38,234 nt of DNA from JBIKLM01 sp044375105 (GTDB taxonomy: Bacteria > Planctomycetota > UBA1135 > GCA-002686595): assembly GCA_044375105.1 (NCBI GenBank), contig JBILNK010000017.1, positions 1 to 38,234 on the forward strand, in the 5' to 3' direction. Below, one piece after another: positions 22,029 through 30,138 of the stretch. Each line of letters opens with the position of its first letter. The stretch's first letter is position 1. The notes under the pieces are model-generated. The model had not been told where the DNA came from. It did not search any database and saw only the letters and a list, made by a program, of their open reading frames with translations. Position numbers and translations under genes: made by a program.

Positions 22029-24322
22029 GCGCTCCCGGCGGCGCCAAGGGCGGCGTAAACGGCAGCGCCAACACCAGCGCCATCGACGGCCCGCTCGACC
22101 GTCCTGGCGTGGATGCGGCTGGCGGTGCGGATCGCGGCCCAAGCGGCGATCCTCGGCGGCGTCGTTTCGGCCCCCGGTCGCGCGCCTGCGCCCTGACGGC
22201 GCTGCTGATCGCGGCGATCGCCTGGGCCGCCGGCCTCGGCGCGCGCTGGGAGACCGACAACCGGCTGGCGCGCTGGGGTGGCGCAAGCCTCGCCGATCCG
22301 GATTACGAGGCCCTGGTCGAGCGCTTCGGCGGCGACGAACTGGTGCTCGTGCGCGCGCTGCTCCCGGCCGACTCGGCGCCGGAGCGAATCGCCGCCGCCG
22401 CGCAGCTGGCCGATCTGCCGGACGCGCTGCGCGCTCTGCCGGGCCGGGGCGAGCTGCTGGCGCCCCTCGAGCTGCCGGGCTTGTCCGGGGGCGACCTGGC
22501 CGAGCGGCTCGCCGCTCTGGCGAATCGGCCCTTGGCGCGCTGCCTCGGTCTGGCGACGGCGCTCTCGGACGGAACCCTGGCCCTCGATCACGTGCTGACC
22601 ATCGAGCCCAACGCGGGCCCCGCCGAGCGCCGCGAGCTGGCCCAGCGTCTCGCCGTTCTGGCTGAAACCAGCGCGGCGCGCGGGCTGCCGCTGCTATGCG
22701 CCGGACATCCGCTGGTGGCCGCGGCCCTCGATGCGGAGGCGCTGCGGGTGCAGCGGCGGTTCGCGCCGCTGCTGGTCGTCGTGGCGGCTTTGGCGGGCTT
22801 CGCCCTGTGGCGCTCGATCGGCCTGGTCGCGGCGGTGCTGCTGCCGGCGCTCCTGTGCTCCGTGGGCATCCAGGCGCTGCTGCACCTGATAGGCCATCCC
22901 TCGAACATGATCCTGGTGGCGGTGGGACCGCTGGTCTTGGTGCTGATGCTGGCGGCCCAGGCCCACGGCGCCTCGGCCTACGCGGCCCAGCGCCGCGCGG
23001 GCGTGCCGGCGGCCTTGGCGCTGCACGCCGCCTGGCGCCAGGTGCTGCCCGGCGTGGCCCTGGCGGGCGCCACGACCGCGGTCGGTTTCCTGGTGTTCTT
23101 GAGCAGCCCGGTCTCGGCCGTGCGCGAGCTCGGTTTGGCCGTGGGGCTGACCATCGCGGTGGGGCTGCCGCTGGCCTACGCCCTGATGCCGATCCTGCTG
23201 GTCGGGCTCGCTCCCGCGCCGCCGCCGCCCGTGGCCCTCGGTCGCTGGCCCTGGCGCAAGCTGGCGATCGCCGGCCTGCGGCGCCCGCTGGCCCTGGGAC
23301 TCTGCTGCGCGGCCCTGTTGCTCTTTGGCGCGCTCGCCCCGGCGTATACGCCTGCGGGCGGCGACAGCCTCGGTTTCTTCCCGGAAGCCCACCCGGTGCG
23401 GCGCGACTTCTTGGCGATCGAAGCGGCCGGCGGCGCCCTGTCGAGCGTCGAGGTGCTGCTGCCCGGCCGATTCGGAGCGGCGACGCGCCCGGCGCTCGCA
23501 GCCTTCGCGCGGCAGCTCGAGCGATCGCCGGGCGCGGTCGCCGTCTTCGGGCCCGGAGACGTGGCCGCGGACCTCGAGGCCAGCGGCCTGGCGGGAGCTG
23601 CCCTCGCTCTGGCCTTGCCGCCGGCCCTGCGCCGCGCCGGCCGCGCCGATGCGGCCGGCGAGCTGCTGCGCTTCAGCGTGCGCATCGCCGACCAGGGCGG
23701 CGCAAACCTGGCGCGTTTGGCCGCCGAGGCCGGGCAGGTGGCCGCCGCCGCTGCTGCTGAGCACGGCCTCGGCGCCCCACGGGTCACCGGCAGCGTGGCC
23801 CTGGTGATCCGGCTGCAGAGCGAGCTGGTGCGCACCCTGGCCACCAGCCTGGCCGGCACGGCCCTGGTCTCCCTGCTGGCCTTCCTGTTGGCCACGCGCC
23901 GCCCGCGGCCTCTGCTCGCGGCCGCCCTGGCCAACGCCGTGCCGGTCGCCGGTGTGCTCTTCGCCACCTGGGCGCTCGGCTTCCGCCTCGACGCCGCCAC
24001 GGTGATGGTCGCTTCGGTCGTGCTCGGGCTGGCGGTCGACAACACCTTCCACCTGCTGCACGCCGGCCGCCTCGCGCCCGGCGAGCAGACCCTGCCGGCG
24101 GGCCTGCGGGCCCTCGATCGGATCGGTCCCGCGGCGGCCTTTTCGACCGCGGCCCTGGTGGCCGGCTTCGGCGTGCTCTCGCTAGCCGGCTTCGCGCCCA
24201 CCGCGCGCTTCGGCGGTCTGTGTGCCCTGGGCAGCCTGCTGGCCTTCGGGGCCGACTTCCTGGTGCTGCCCTGGATCTGGCTCGGGCGCGCGCCGATCCC
24301 GCCCGCCGAGCGCCGCGGCTGA
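22025..24322 (+). CDS. MMPL/RND-family exporter
   Basis: 765 aa from a GTG that overlaps the previous stop (GTGA). A 50-residue polar, Gly/Asp-rich N-terminus precedes TM1 (about 54-72); a periplasmic loop (75-243), TM2-6 (245-405), TM7 (about 420-438), a second loop (440-600) and TM8-12 (604-750) follow, i.e. the two-fold RND layout of MMPL proteins. The second-half TM4 equivalent holds VASVVLGLAVDNTFHLLH (about 663-680), with the Asp-Asn-His set expected of the proton path; the first-half equivalent has no acidic residue (LVLMLAAQAHGASAY). MMPL proteins move lipids across the periplasm, as mycobacterial MmpL and hopanoid HpnN do, so export of the lipid made by this locus is the likely role. 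Confidence 0.85.
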   Translation: MSAPGGAKGGVNGSANTSAIDGPLDRPGVDAAGGADRGPSGDPRRRRFGPRSRACALTALLIAAIAWAAGLGARWETDNRLARWGGASLADPDYEALVERFGGDELVLVRALLPADSAPERIAAAAQLADLPDALRALPGRGELLAPLELPGLSGGDLAERLAALANRPLARCLGLATALSDGTLALDHVLTIEPNAGPAERRELAQRLAVLAETSAARGLPLLCAGHPLVAAALDAEALRVQRRFAPLLVVVAALAGFALWRSIGLVAAVLLPALLCSVGIQALLHLIGHPSNMILVAVGPLVLVLMLAAQAHGASAYAAQRRAGVPAALALHAAWRQVLPGVALAGATTAVGFLVFLSSPVSAVRELGLAVGLTIAVGLPLAYALMPILLVGLAPAPPPPVALGRWPWRKLAIAGLRRPLALGLCCAALLLFGALAPAYTPAGGDSLGFFPEAHPVRRDFLAIEAAGGALSSVEVLLPGRFGAATRPALAAFARQLERSPGAVAVFGPGDVAADLEASGLAGAALALALPPALRRAGRADAAGELLRFSVRIADQGGANLARLAAEAGQVAAAAAAEHGLGAPRVTGSVALVIRLQSELVRTLATSLAGTALVSLLAFLLATRRPRPLLAAALANAVPVAGVLFATWALGFRLDAATVMVASVVLGLAVDNTFHLLHAGRLAPGEQTLPAGLRALDRIGPAAAFSTAALVAGFGVLSLAGFAPTARFGGLCALGSLLAFGADFLVLPWIWLGRAPIPPAERRG

Positions 24323-24329
24323 GCGGGTT

Positions 24330-25091
24330 TCAGCCCGGCAGGGCTGCGCGCCCCGGCGAGGCCCGCCTGCGCGGCCAGAGCGGCAGGAGATAGGGCACAC
24401 GGGCGCGGTAGCGCTCGAATTCGGCGCCGAACAGGGCCAGATAGCGCCGCTCCTTGTGCAGCGGGCCCACGACGCAGTAAAGCGACCAAACCAGGGTCAG
24501 CGCCAAGCGGTCCGGGGACCACACCGGGGTGCACCACAGGATCAGGGCGAAGGCCAGGTAGATCGGCTGGCGGCAGAAACGGAACAGGCCGCCGGTCGGC
24601 AAACCGCCGTAGCGCGGCGATTCTCCGCGCCACAGGGCCGTCCAACCCAGGCTGCCGGTCTGCAAACCCAGGCCCGCGTCCGCCATGGCCTTCAGCAGCA
24701 GCAGCCAGCCGCTCCCGTAGGCCACCTGAAGGGCATACAGCGGCGCCCCCTCCGGCCGCCACCAGACGACGCCCGAGGGGCTCCACAGCCCGAAGGTCAG
24801 CAGCAGCTGCACCGAAGCGGCCGCGGCGAACAAGGTCGAGCCCAGGGTGCGTCCGTGGGCTCGGGGCGCCAGGCGCGCCAGCAGGCTCCGCCCCCGGGAC
24901 GTCAGCAGCAAGGAATGCAGCAGCGGAAATTGCAGCACCAGCAAGCCGTTGGTGAACCAACGCAACAGGCCGTCGAGGTGGCCGAGCCCGTTCTGCAGCC
25001 CTGAATAAAGTCCCCAGGCCATGCACGCGACCCCGGCGCCAAACAGCGCATGGGTCGAAACCCCGTAGATCAAGGCCAGCGCTCGCCGCAT
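24330..25091 (-). CDS. ICMT/NnrU-like membrane methyltransferase (MddA-like)
   Basis: 253 aa from the ATG at 25091, chosen because GGAGG (25100-25104 on the plus strand as CCTCC) lies 8 nt before it; the frame is open further, to 25220, without support. Five to six hydrophobic segments are visible. The start MRRALALIYGVSTHALFGAG, the internal LLHSLL and the C-terminal FRFCRQPIYLAFALILW with ERRYLALFGAEFERYRARVPYLLP resemble methanethiol S-methyltransferase MddA and other ICMT-fold enzymes, which use SAM inside the membrane. The substrate may be methanethiol or a lipid. It converges on the exporter gene with 7 bp between, so it is not part of that operon, but its place beside a locus that already has an ICMT enzyme is notable. 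Confidence 0.75.
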   Translation of the reverse strand: MRRALALIYGVSTHALFGAGVACMAWGLYSGLQNGLGHLDGLLRWFTNGLLVLQFPLLHSLLLTSRGRSLLARLAPRAHGRTLGSTLFAAAASVQLLLTFGLWSPSGVVWWRPEGAPLYALQVAYGSGWLLLLKAMADAGLGLQTGSLGWTALWRGESPRYGGLPTGGLFRFCRQPIYLAFALILWCTPVWSPDRLALTLVWSLYCVVGPLHKERRYLALFGAEFERYRARVPYLLPLWPRRRASPGRAALPG

Positions 25092-25131
25092 CGGTGTTGC
25101 CTCCAGCCGTCGACGGCGGAGACAACGTTTC

Positions 25132-25155
25132 AACCTAGCCAGGAGCTGCTCCTGG
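25132..25155 (-). promoter_or_regulatory. Palindrome and -10-like box of the MddA-like gene
   Basis: A perfect inverted repeat CCAGGAG-CTG-CTCCTGG (25139-25155) sits just upstream, on the minus strand, of the -10-like TAGGTT (25132-25137). It would lie in the spacer of the promoter, a usual place for a repressor or activator site. No -35 consensus is visible. Confidence 0.45.
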
Positions 25156-25279
25156 CCGGATGAATCCCGGTTCATGTCCTTCGATCGACAGATCCGAGGG
25201 CCCAGATAGAGCTCCGGCAAGAGCTGCGATCGGGAGCTCTGCAGCCCCGCGCCGGCGGATCCTCAGGTGCCAATGGACG

Positions 25280-25317
25280 GCGGCGCCCGCCGGAGGTCGT
25301 CCTCCGGCGGGCGCCGC
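25280..25317. terminator. Strong hairpin, 17-bp perfect stem
   Basis: Stem 25280-25296 pairs perfectly with 25301-25317 around a TCGT loop. It stands about 110 nt past the stop of the leftward operon and before the promoter of the MddA-like gene. There is no T run on either side, so as a terminator it would be of the U-less kind; it would also block reading from either direction. Confidence 0.6.
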
Positions 25318-25363
25318 ATGTCGCGTCGCTCAGGCGAGCTGCGCGGTCGCTGGGGTTCCTGCC

Positions 25364-25395
25364 CACGCCGACCTGGGGATGTCCCGGTCGGCGTG
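25364..25395 (-). terminator. First hairpin after the three-gene leftward operon
   Basis: CACGCCGACC (25364-25373) pairs with 25386-25395; a further GGG/CCC pairing extends the stem past a one-base bulge. It begins 34 nt beyond the stop codon at 25430 on the minus strand. It and the hairpin at 25280-25317 form a tandem pair. Confidence 0.55.
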
Positions 25396-25429
25396 CGAAG
25401 CAATCGCCCAGCCTAGCCGCTGACGGGTC

Positions 25430-25903
25430 TCAGTCGATCTTGACGCGCAAGACCTCGTTGCGGGCCTGCAGCAGCATGCCGTGCAGCAGGTTGGTCACCT
25501 TGCTGTCGACGGTCCAATCGTTGAGGTGGGCCGTCTGGTTGTCGCCGGCTTCGCCGTCGACACGCCCGATGGCGATATCCACCAAACGCGCCGCTGTATC
25601 CAGGGCCGTATTGGCTTCGAGCTTGATCTTGGACTTGGTGCCCAGGATGGCCATCTCGCGGGAGTTGGCCAGGATGTCGAGCATCGCGTCCTTGAACAGG
25701 GGCGAGGCCCAGGCCGCATTGTCGCTCTCTAGAACGGCATTGGTGACCTTGTTGATCACGCCCACGGTGGCGGATTCAGCCGCGGAAACGGCGGGGGTAC
25801 CGGTGGTCGATCCCGCATCCGTCTTGGGGGCGAGAGCGATCACGGCTACGGAAGTGAAGCCCGCGAAGGCCAGGGCACACAGGGTCAAGTGGGAGACTTG
25901 CAT
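25430..25903 (-). CDS. Exported protein of unknown function, last gene of a three-gene operon
   Basis: 157 aa. The N-terminal hydrophobic segment (LTLCALAFAGFTSVAVIALA, about 6-25) is a signal peptide. The mature part starts with a Thr/Ser/Ala-rich linker and continues as amphipathic helices (VGVINKVTNAVLESDNAAW, LFKDAMLDILANSREMAIL, ALDTAARLVDIAIGRV, VTNLLHGMLLQARNEVLRV). No known family. AGGAGG lies 10 nt before the ATG, overlapping the end of the upstream gene two bp away, so it is translated from the operon mRNA. Codon use is less GC-extreme than in the flanking genes. Confidence 0.75.
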   Translation of the reverse strand: MQVSHLTLCALAFAGFTSVAVIALAPKTDAGSTTGTPAVSAAESATVGVINKVTNAVLESDNAAWASPLFKDAMLDILANSREMAILGTKSKIKLEANTALDTAARLVDIAIGRVDGEAGDNQTAHLNDWTVDSKVTNLLHGMLLQARNEVLRVKID

Positions 25904-25905
25904 GA

Positions 25906-28900
25906 TCAGACGTCCTCCTGGCTGTTGTAGAGCAGGGCGAGGTCATTGAGGACTGCGTTGACTCGGCTGATGGCTTCGGCCCTCGCAGTCGGGTCCGAGA
26001 TCAGATCGTTGCACTTGGTCAAGAGGTCGTTGTAGAGGTCGATACCGGCCTCGATGACGGCCTTGGCCTCGGAGGTGAGCACGTTGGCGCCCGCCGGGGT
26101 GGCGACCCGGGACCCGCTGGTGGCCAGCCCCGTCAAGATGCTCTGCGCGCTGGGGAACGCGAAGGCAGAGGAAGGAAGCGTGCTCAGGTAGCGGAGCAGC
26201 TCCATCATCTCGGTGCGCATGGGGGTGACCATGAACACATCGCCAAAGTCCGTCAGGTCCTGGGTGAGCGTGAAGGGCACGCTCTCCTGGGGCTTGAAGA
26301 ACTCGCTGAAGACGGGGTCATAGCCGACGCCCTGGATGATGTAGGTGTAGTACCAGAAGCTGTAGCGCAGCTTCAGGCTGACGCCCATCGGGCCCCGCAG
26401 TTGGGCCTCGCCCGAGCTGTCGGTGCGACGCCAATCGTAGACCTGGCCGGTGCTGGCATTGATCAACTGGACGAAAGTGCCGGCGATCGGAGCGGCATAG
26501 CCGACCGAATCCGTGACCGGAGCCACGGTGCGGATCTCTGCGATCGCCGCTTTGCCCATCTGGACAGTCTCGAGCGAGATCTGTTGGCCAACTGTGAAGT
26601 TGTAGCTCTTGCCGAAGATCTTGCGCTCCCAGCGATTGTTCCAGAAACGGGTGAGGAACTCGAAACGGGTCGCGGGGGCCAGTTTCGTGTAGTAGGTCCC
26701 ATCGCTGGAGATACGTCCGCTCCCGATCAGGGCACCGCCGTACCAGGTGTGGTAGAACACCGTCAGGTTGGTGATCGGTTCGGAGAACGGATCGACCACC
26801 GTTCCAGAGCCGAAAGCAGCGGCCGGCAGGGACACCGTTCCGACGTTTTGGGTCTGGCTGGTGGCGAGGTCTGCGGTCAGCTGCAGGTTGTTCAAGCCGA
26901 CCGGCAGGTAGGGTTGGGAATCACCCGGGCCAGCCCAGATGCTGGTGGTGAACTTGTTCGCCTGGTCGTACTTGACGCCCAAGACAGCGAAATCGCCGTT
27001 GCGGTCGGTGCGGGTATGGCCAAGCAGGCGACGGCCGCCGTGGGCTTGGATGCTCACACCGGCGATAGGTCCCACGCCGCCACCGGGCAGCGGGCCCACG
27101 ACCCGTCCTGTCGCGACGGTGCCGAGCTTGTTGAACACCTGGAAGGGCGGCAACGGGTTGCCGCTCTCTTGGGTGCGGTCTTGCTCGATGATCACGAAGG
27201 GCCGGTTGATATCCGGGATGATCGGATTCGGGCTGGAGCGCGAAACCGGAGGCGGCGCATTGCGCAGCGAATACACCGGACGGAAGAGCATGTCCTTGGC
27301 CCAACCATCGGTGCCGGTCACACGGTTCGGGTGACCACCGCTGATGGTTATGCCGGCCACCGGGCCGCCATCTTCGTAACTCTTGACCTGGACATCGCCC
27401 CACCAGCCGCTCGGCAGTCGCGCCGGGTTGCGTGCGTGGGAGTTCGAGTTGGTCGGAGCCTCATTCCACCAATGTTGCGTCGGGAAGAATCGGGACCGCG
27501 GGTTGGCGGGGGAGAAGGTCAGGTGGTAGCGCTCCCAGACCCGGATGCTGTATTCCCCAGTCGCTGCCGGAGCGATCGTCATGCCGGTGCGCGATCCGGT
27601 GTCCGCATCGAAGGCGACGACCATGACATCCTCGCCCAAGAGGTTGGAGCCCAGGTCGCGCACGTCGCCTCGCACCACGGTCAGCATGGGCAGGCTCAGT
27701 TCGATCAGCGACTCGGGACCGGCCAGGTTGGCAGTGTGCCAACCCGGGCGGAGCATGCTTTCTTTGTCGGTGTCGAGCACGAAGAATCGACCCAGGCCAG
27801 TGGTCGGGACACGCATGCTGGCCAGGCCGAACTCATTGGTGTAGCTGCGGCCCAGGTAGATCCAATCGTCGGTGTAGGCTCGGACCTCGACGTTGTCGAG
27901 GAGCTCGCCCGTGCTCTTGCCGCGCACGCGGATATCCATCGTGCGCACGGAGCGCATGTCGAGACTGATCTCCGGGTCGCCGTAGATGCGATTCCACAGG
28001 TGGCTGCCCACGTGATTGGCGCTCAGCGGTCTGGCGGTCACCGCATAAGAAGCGGAAACCTTGCCTTCGTAGACGCCGTTTTCATTGGTGTAGCCGCCCC
28101 AGCTCCAGGTGCCGTTTTCATAGGAGTAGAAGCGGATTTCGGATCTCACCGGGGCGTCGGTGATCGCGTCCAGGGTCACCACGCGCAGAGGATTTCCTTG
28201 CGGCATGATGATGTCCGGGATCGAGCCGCTGGCCGAGTTGTAGGTGCGGATGTTCGAGATGTGGCTCCCGCTGGGATCCGTGGCGTGCACTTGAGTCAGC
28301 TGGGCACCGCCCACGAAGGCATAGCCTCCGGCAGCGTCGGTGCTCAGGTGGCCGGACCAGTGCCAGCCGTCGGCCCAGGACCAGCCAGCGATGGCGATGC
28401 CGGCCAGCGGTTGGAGGTTGGTGCCATAGACTTTGCCTTGCAGGGCAACACCTTGGCCCAAGACGAAGTCGAAATTGTTGGTGTTTTGCATGCGCTGGTT
28501 GAAGCGCCAGCGAGGCACCAGATTCTGGGCCGGAGCCATGACCGCGATGTGCGCGGTCAAAGGAGCCATGAAGCTGGCTTGGCCGTTGGCGCTCGTCGGC
28601 AGCTGCGCGATGATGCCGATCTTGCCGCGCAGGTCCGCCCGGGAGTCATACACACGGACTTCCGCATTGGCGACCAGGCTGCCGTCGCTGCGCTTGGCGG
28701 TCACGGTGACGGGAAAGCCCTTTTGGATCGTCAGATTCAGGCTGGCGGGGTTGCTGCCATCGATATCGAACAACCATTGGCCGGCCAATGGTTGGCCAGC
28801 GGCAGGTTGAGCGAAGATGTGCATCGCCGGACGACGATTGACGAACACGAATTGGCCTGTCTGATCTGAGACTGCGGTCTCGATCAGGTCTTGGTTGCTG

Positions 28901-29097
28901 GCGTCGAATAGCGCGATCGTCATGCCGCTGATGCCTGCGCCTGAGGCTTGGCGAACATGACCGATCACCGGAGCCACGCTTGGGCTCGTTTGGACGGGTG
29001 ACAGCGACGTCAGGGGGGTGGTGGGGGTCGCAGTGACCGCGGACGGCTGGAGCAACCAGCCTGTCAGCAGTACTGTGATCAGTCGTTTGGTGAGCAT
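25906..29097 (-). CDS. Large exported protein of repeated carboxypeptidase-regulatory-like (beta-sandwich) modules
   Basis: 1063 aa. A signal peptide (RLITVLLTGWLLQPSAVTA, cleavage near 23) is followed by at least seven modules that start with a 'v.G.V' strand, carry a 'p..gv.v.a' strand and end in a 'T...G.f.f' turn: near 44-100 (VIGHVRQ...TGQFVF), 219-270, 384-440, 472-530, 565-600, 659-710, 766-820 and 852-905. This is the pattern of CarboxypepD_reg/TonB-plug-like Ig-type domains. It is rich in Trp, Tyr and Asn. The last ~70 residues are helical, opening LTSEAKAVIEAGIDLY. No catalytic motif is seen; a large surface or extracellular scaffold is likely. The leader has a C6 tract 5 nt before the ATG. 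It lies 27 bp after the 174-aa gene and 2 bp before the 157-aa gene. Confidence 0.82.
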   Translation of the reverse strand: MLTKRLITVLLTGWLLQPSAVTATPTTPLTSLSPVQTSPSVAPVIGHVRQASGAGISGMTIALFDASNQDLIETAVSDQTGQFVFVNRRPAMHIFAQPAAGQPLAGQWLFDIDGSNPASLNLTIQKGFPVTVTAKRSDGSLVANAEVRVYDSRADLRGKIGIIAQLPTSANGQASFMAPLTAHIAVMAPAQNLVPRWRFNQRMQNTNNFDFVLGQGVALQGKVYGTNLQPLAGIAIAGWSWADGWHWSGHLSTDAAGGYAFVGGAQLTQVHATDPSGSHISNIRTYNSASGSIPDIIMPQGNPLRVVTLDAITDAPVRSEIRFYSYENGTWSWGGYTNENGVYEGKVSASYAVTARPLSANHVGSHLWNRIYGDPEISLDMRSVRTMDIRVRGKSTGELLDNVEVRAYTDDWIYLGRSYTNEFGLASMRVPTTGLGRFFVLDTDKESMLRPGWHTANLAGPESLIELSLPMLTVVRGDVRDLGSNLLGEDVMVVAFDADTGSRTGMTIAPAATGEYSIRVWERYHLTFSPANPRSRFFPTQHWWNEAPTNSNSHARNPARLPSGWWGDVQVKSYEDGGPVAGITISGGHPNRVTGTDGWAKDMLFRPVYSLRNAPPPVSRSSPNPIIPDINRPFVIIEQDRTQESGNPLPPFQVFNKLGTVATGRVVGPLPGGGVGPIAGVSIQAHGGRRLLGHTRTDRNGDFAVLGVKYDQANKFTTSIWAGPGDSQPYLPVGLNNLQLTADLATSQTQNVGTVSLPAAAFGSGTVVDPFSEPITNLTVFYHTWYGGALIGSGRISSDGTYYTKLAPATRFEFLTRFWNNRWERKIFGKSYNFTVGQQISLETVQMGKAAIAEIRTVAPVTDSVGYAAPIAGTFVQLINASTGQVYDWRRTDSSGEAQLRGPMGVSLKLRYSFWYYTYIIQGVGYDPVFSEFFKPQESVPFTLTQDLTDFGDVFMVTPMRTEMMELLRYLSTLPSSAFAFPSAQSILTGLATSGSRVATPAGANVLTSEAKAVIEAGIDLYNDLLTKCNDLISDPTARAEAISRVNAVLNDLALLYNSQEDV

Positions 29098-29124
29098 GTT
29101 GTGGGGGGAGTTGTGTCTTTTGGG

Positions 29125-29649
29125 TCAGTCATTCGCACTGGCATTGCTATTCCAATTACTCAACTTGTTCAGCATGGATGCAGTCTGCTCGGCGCCGTGC
29201 AGTTGCTGACCGAGCTCGGAGAGCTCGAGCTGGTCTTCGATCTGGATGCGCTCGACGTTCTCGAGAAACTCGCGGTCGCCGCTGGCACGCTGATCCGGCA
29301 AATCGGCCATCTGGGAGACCGCTTCAAACTCTGCGACGTCTTCCGCGGCGCGCTCGAGCAGTAGCTTCGCTTCGGCTGTGAGTTCGACCCGGGGCGCGAG
29401 CGTTTGCGGCGCCAGCGCTGCCGTGGTTTCGTCCGCCCTGCTGGGGTTGCGTCCGGGAGTCGCCGTGTCGGCTTCCGGCGCCGCGAGCTCGCTGCCTTGG
29501 AGTTCCGCCAGGGCACGGTCGGGACGGGCGGCAGGGGTCAGGGCCGGGATGCTGGCGGCCCCCCGCTCCGTGGTGCGGTGCCAGGCCAGGCTGGCGGCAA
29601 GCAACAGGGCCAGTCCTAGGCCCAGAGGGAGACGAGTCTTCCTATTCAT
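29125..29649 (-). CDS. Small membrane-anchored exported protein, first gene of the operon
   Basis: 174 aa, not recognised. RKTRLPLGLGLALLLAASLAW at the N-terminus is a signal anchor or signal peptide. A Pro/Ala/Thr-rich, probably disordered stretch (about 28-85) leads to a helical half beginning VELTAEAKLLLERAAEDVAEF and ending with Asn/Ser-rich residues. The LT-x-EAK opening also begins the helical tail of the 1063-aa protein downstream, hinting that the two may assemble through these helices. The leader holds C9 (29662-29670) and TCGATCCC directly before ATG. Confidence 0.7.
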   Translation of the reverse strand: MNRKTRLPLGLGLALLLAASLAWHRTTERGAASIPALTPAARPDRALAELQGSELAAPEADTATPGRNPSRADETTAALAPQTLAPRVELTAEAKLLLERAAEDVAEFEAVSQMADLPDQRASGDREFLENVERIQIEDQLELSELGQQLHGAEQTASMLNKLSNWNSNASAND

Positions 29650-30138
29650 GGGATCGATGCAGGGGGGGGGCGGCGCGGTTGCATCAGGGGCCCGGGATCG
29701 GCCCCAGGAATCGGGAGGCAGCCGAAACGGGGGGGGCCTGAAGCGGCGCTTTGTGGGACCGTTGTACCGATTACGGGACGGGTGGCGAGTTAGGAAAATG
29801 CAAAATTGGCAGCAATGCCGAATTTTGGATCTCGGTGTCGAGACTTAGGCCTGCTGTAACGGGTGCAAAGGGTGTTCGCGGAGTCCGCTCGTTGCCTTCC
29901 CCGCTGCCCCTTTGGAGCCTTCGGGAGCTGCCCCCGAGTCCAAATTTTGGTTCATCTCGATGGCCGCCCAGGGGCCGACAGAGCCTCCGGCCGGCGCCTC
30001 CTTCGGCCCCCCCTCCTGAGCCCGTGCGGATCCAACTCCAGGCCGCCTGCCTACCCGGCGCTGCTGCTGCCCGCCTGGCGCTCGCCAATCCCTAGGCTGC
30101 CCTGGGGGCTCGTGGGCATCTTCCGCTGCTCTAGAGCT
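29650..30138 (-). promoter_or_regulatory. Long leader/promoter region of the exported-protein operon
   Basis: No gene is seen in these 489 bp. Next to the start codon lie C9 (29662-29670) and C8 (29729-29736) on the coding strand. An AT-richer patch at 29790-29830 contains an imperfect palindrome: CAAAATT (29801-29807) pairs with AATTTTG (29821-29827), with GGC/GCC inside. A related element, CC(G/A)AATTTTGG(A/T)TC, occurs at 29818-29831 and again at 29940-29953. These are the best operator or promoter candidates. The -35/-10 pair remains unclear (TTGCTG-17-TAACTC is weak). Confidence 0.45.

Noticed and set aside
25092..25220. Longer N-terminus for the MddA-like methyltransferase
   Set aside because: The ATG at 25091 has GGAGG at an 8-nt distance and starts at the family-like sequence, whereas the extension would run through the palindrome and -10-like box.
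26401..28869. An 822-codon open frame on the plus strand across the large exported protein
   Set aside because: It lacks domains and shows the Asp/His/Arg/Val-rich look of antisense reading; the minus strand has a signal peptide, repeated beta modules and operon spacing.
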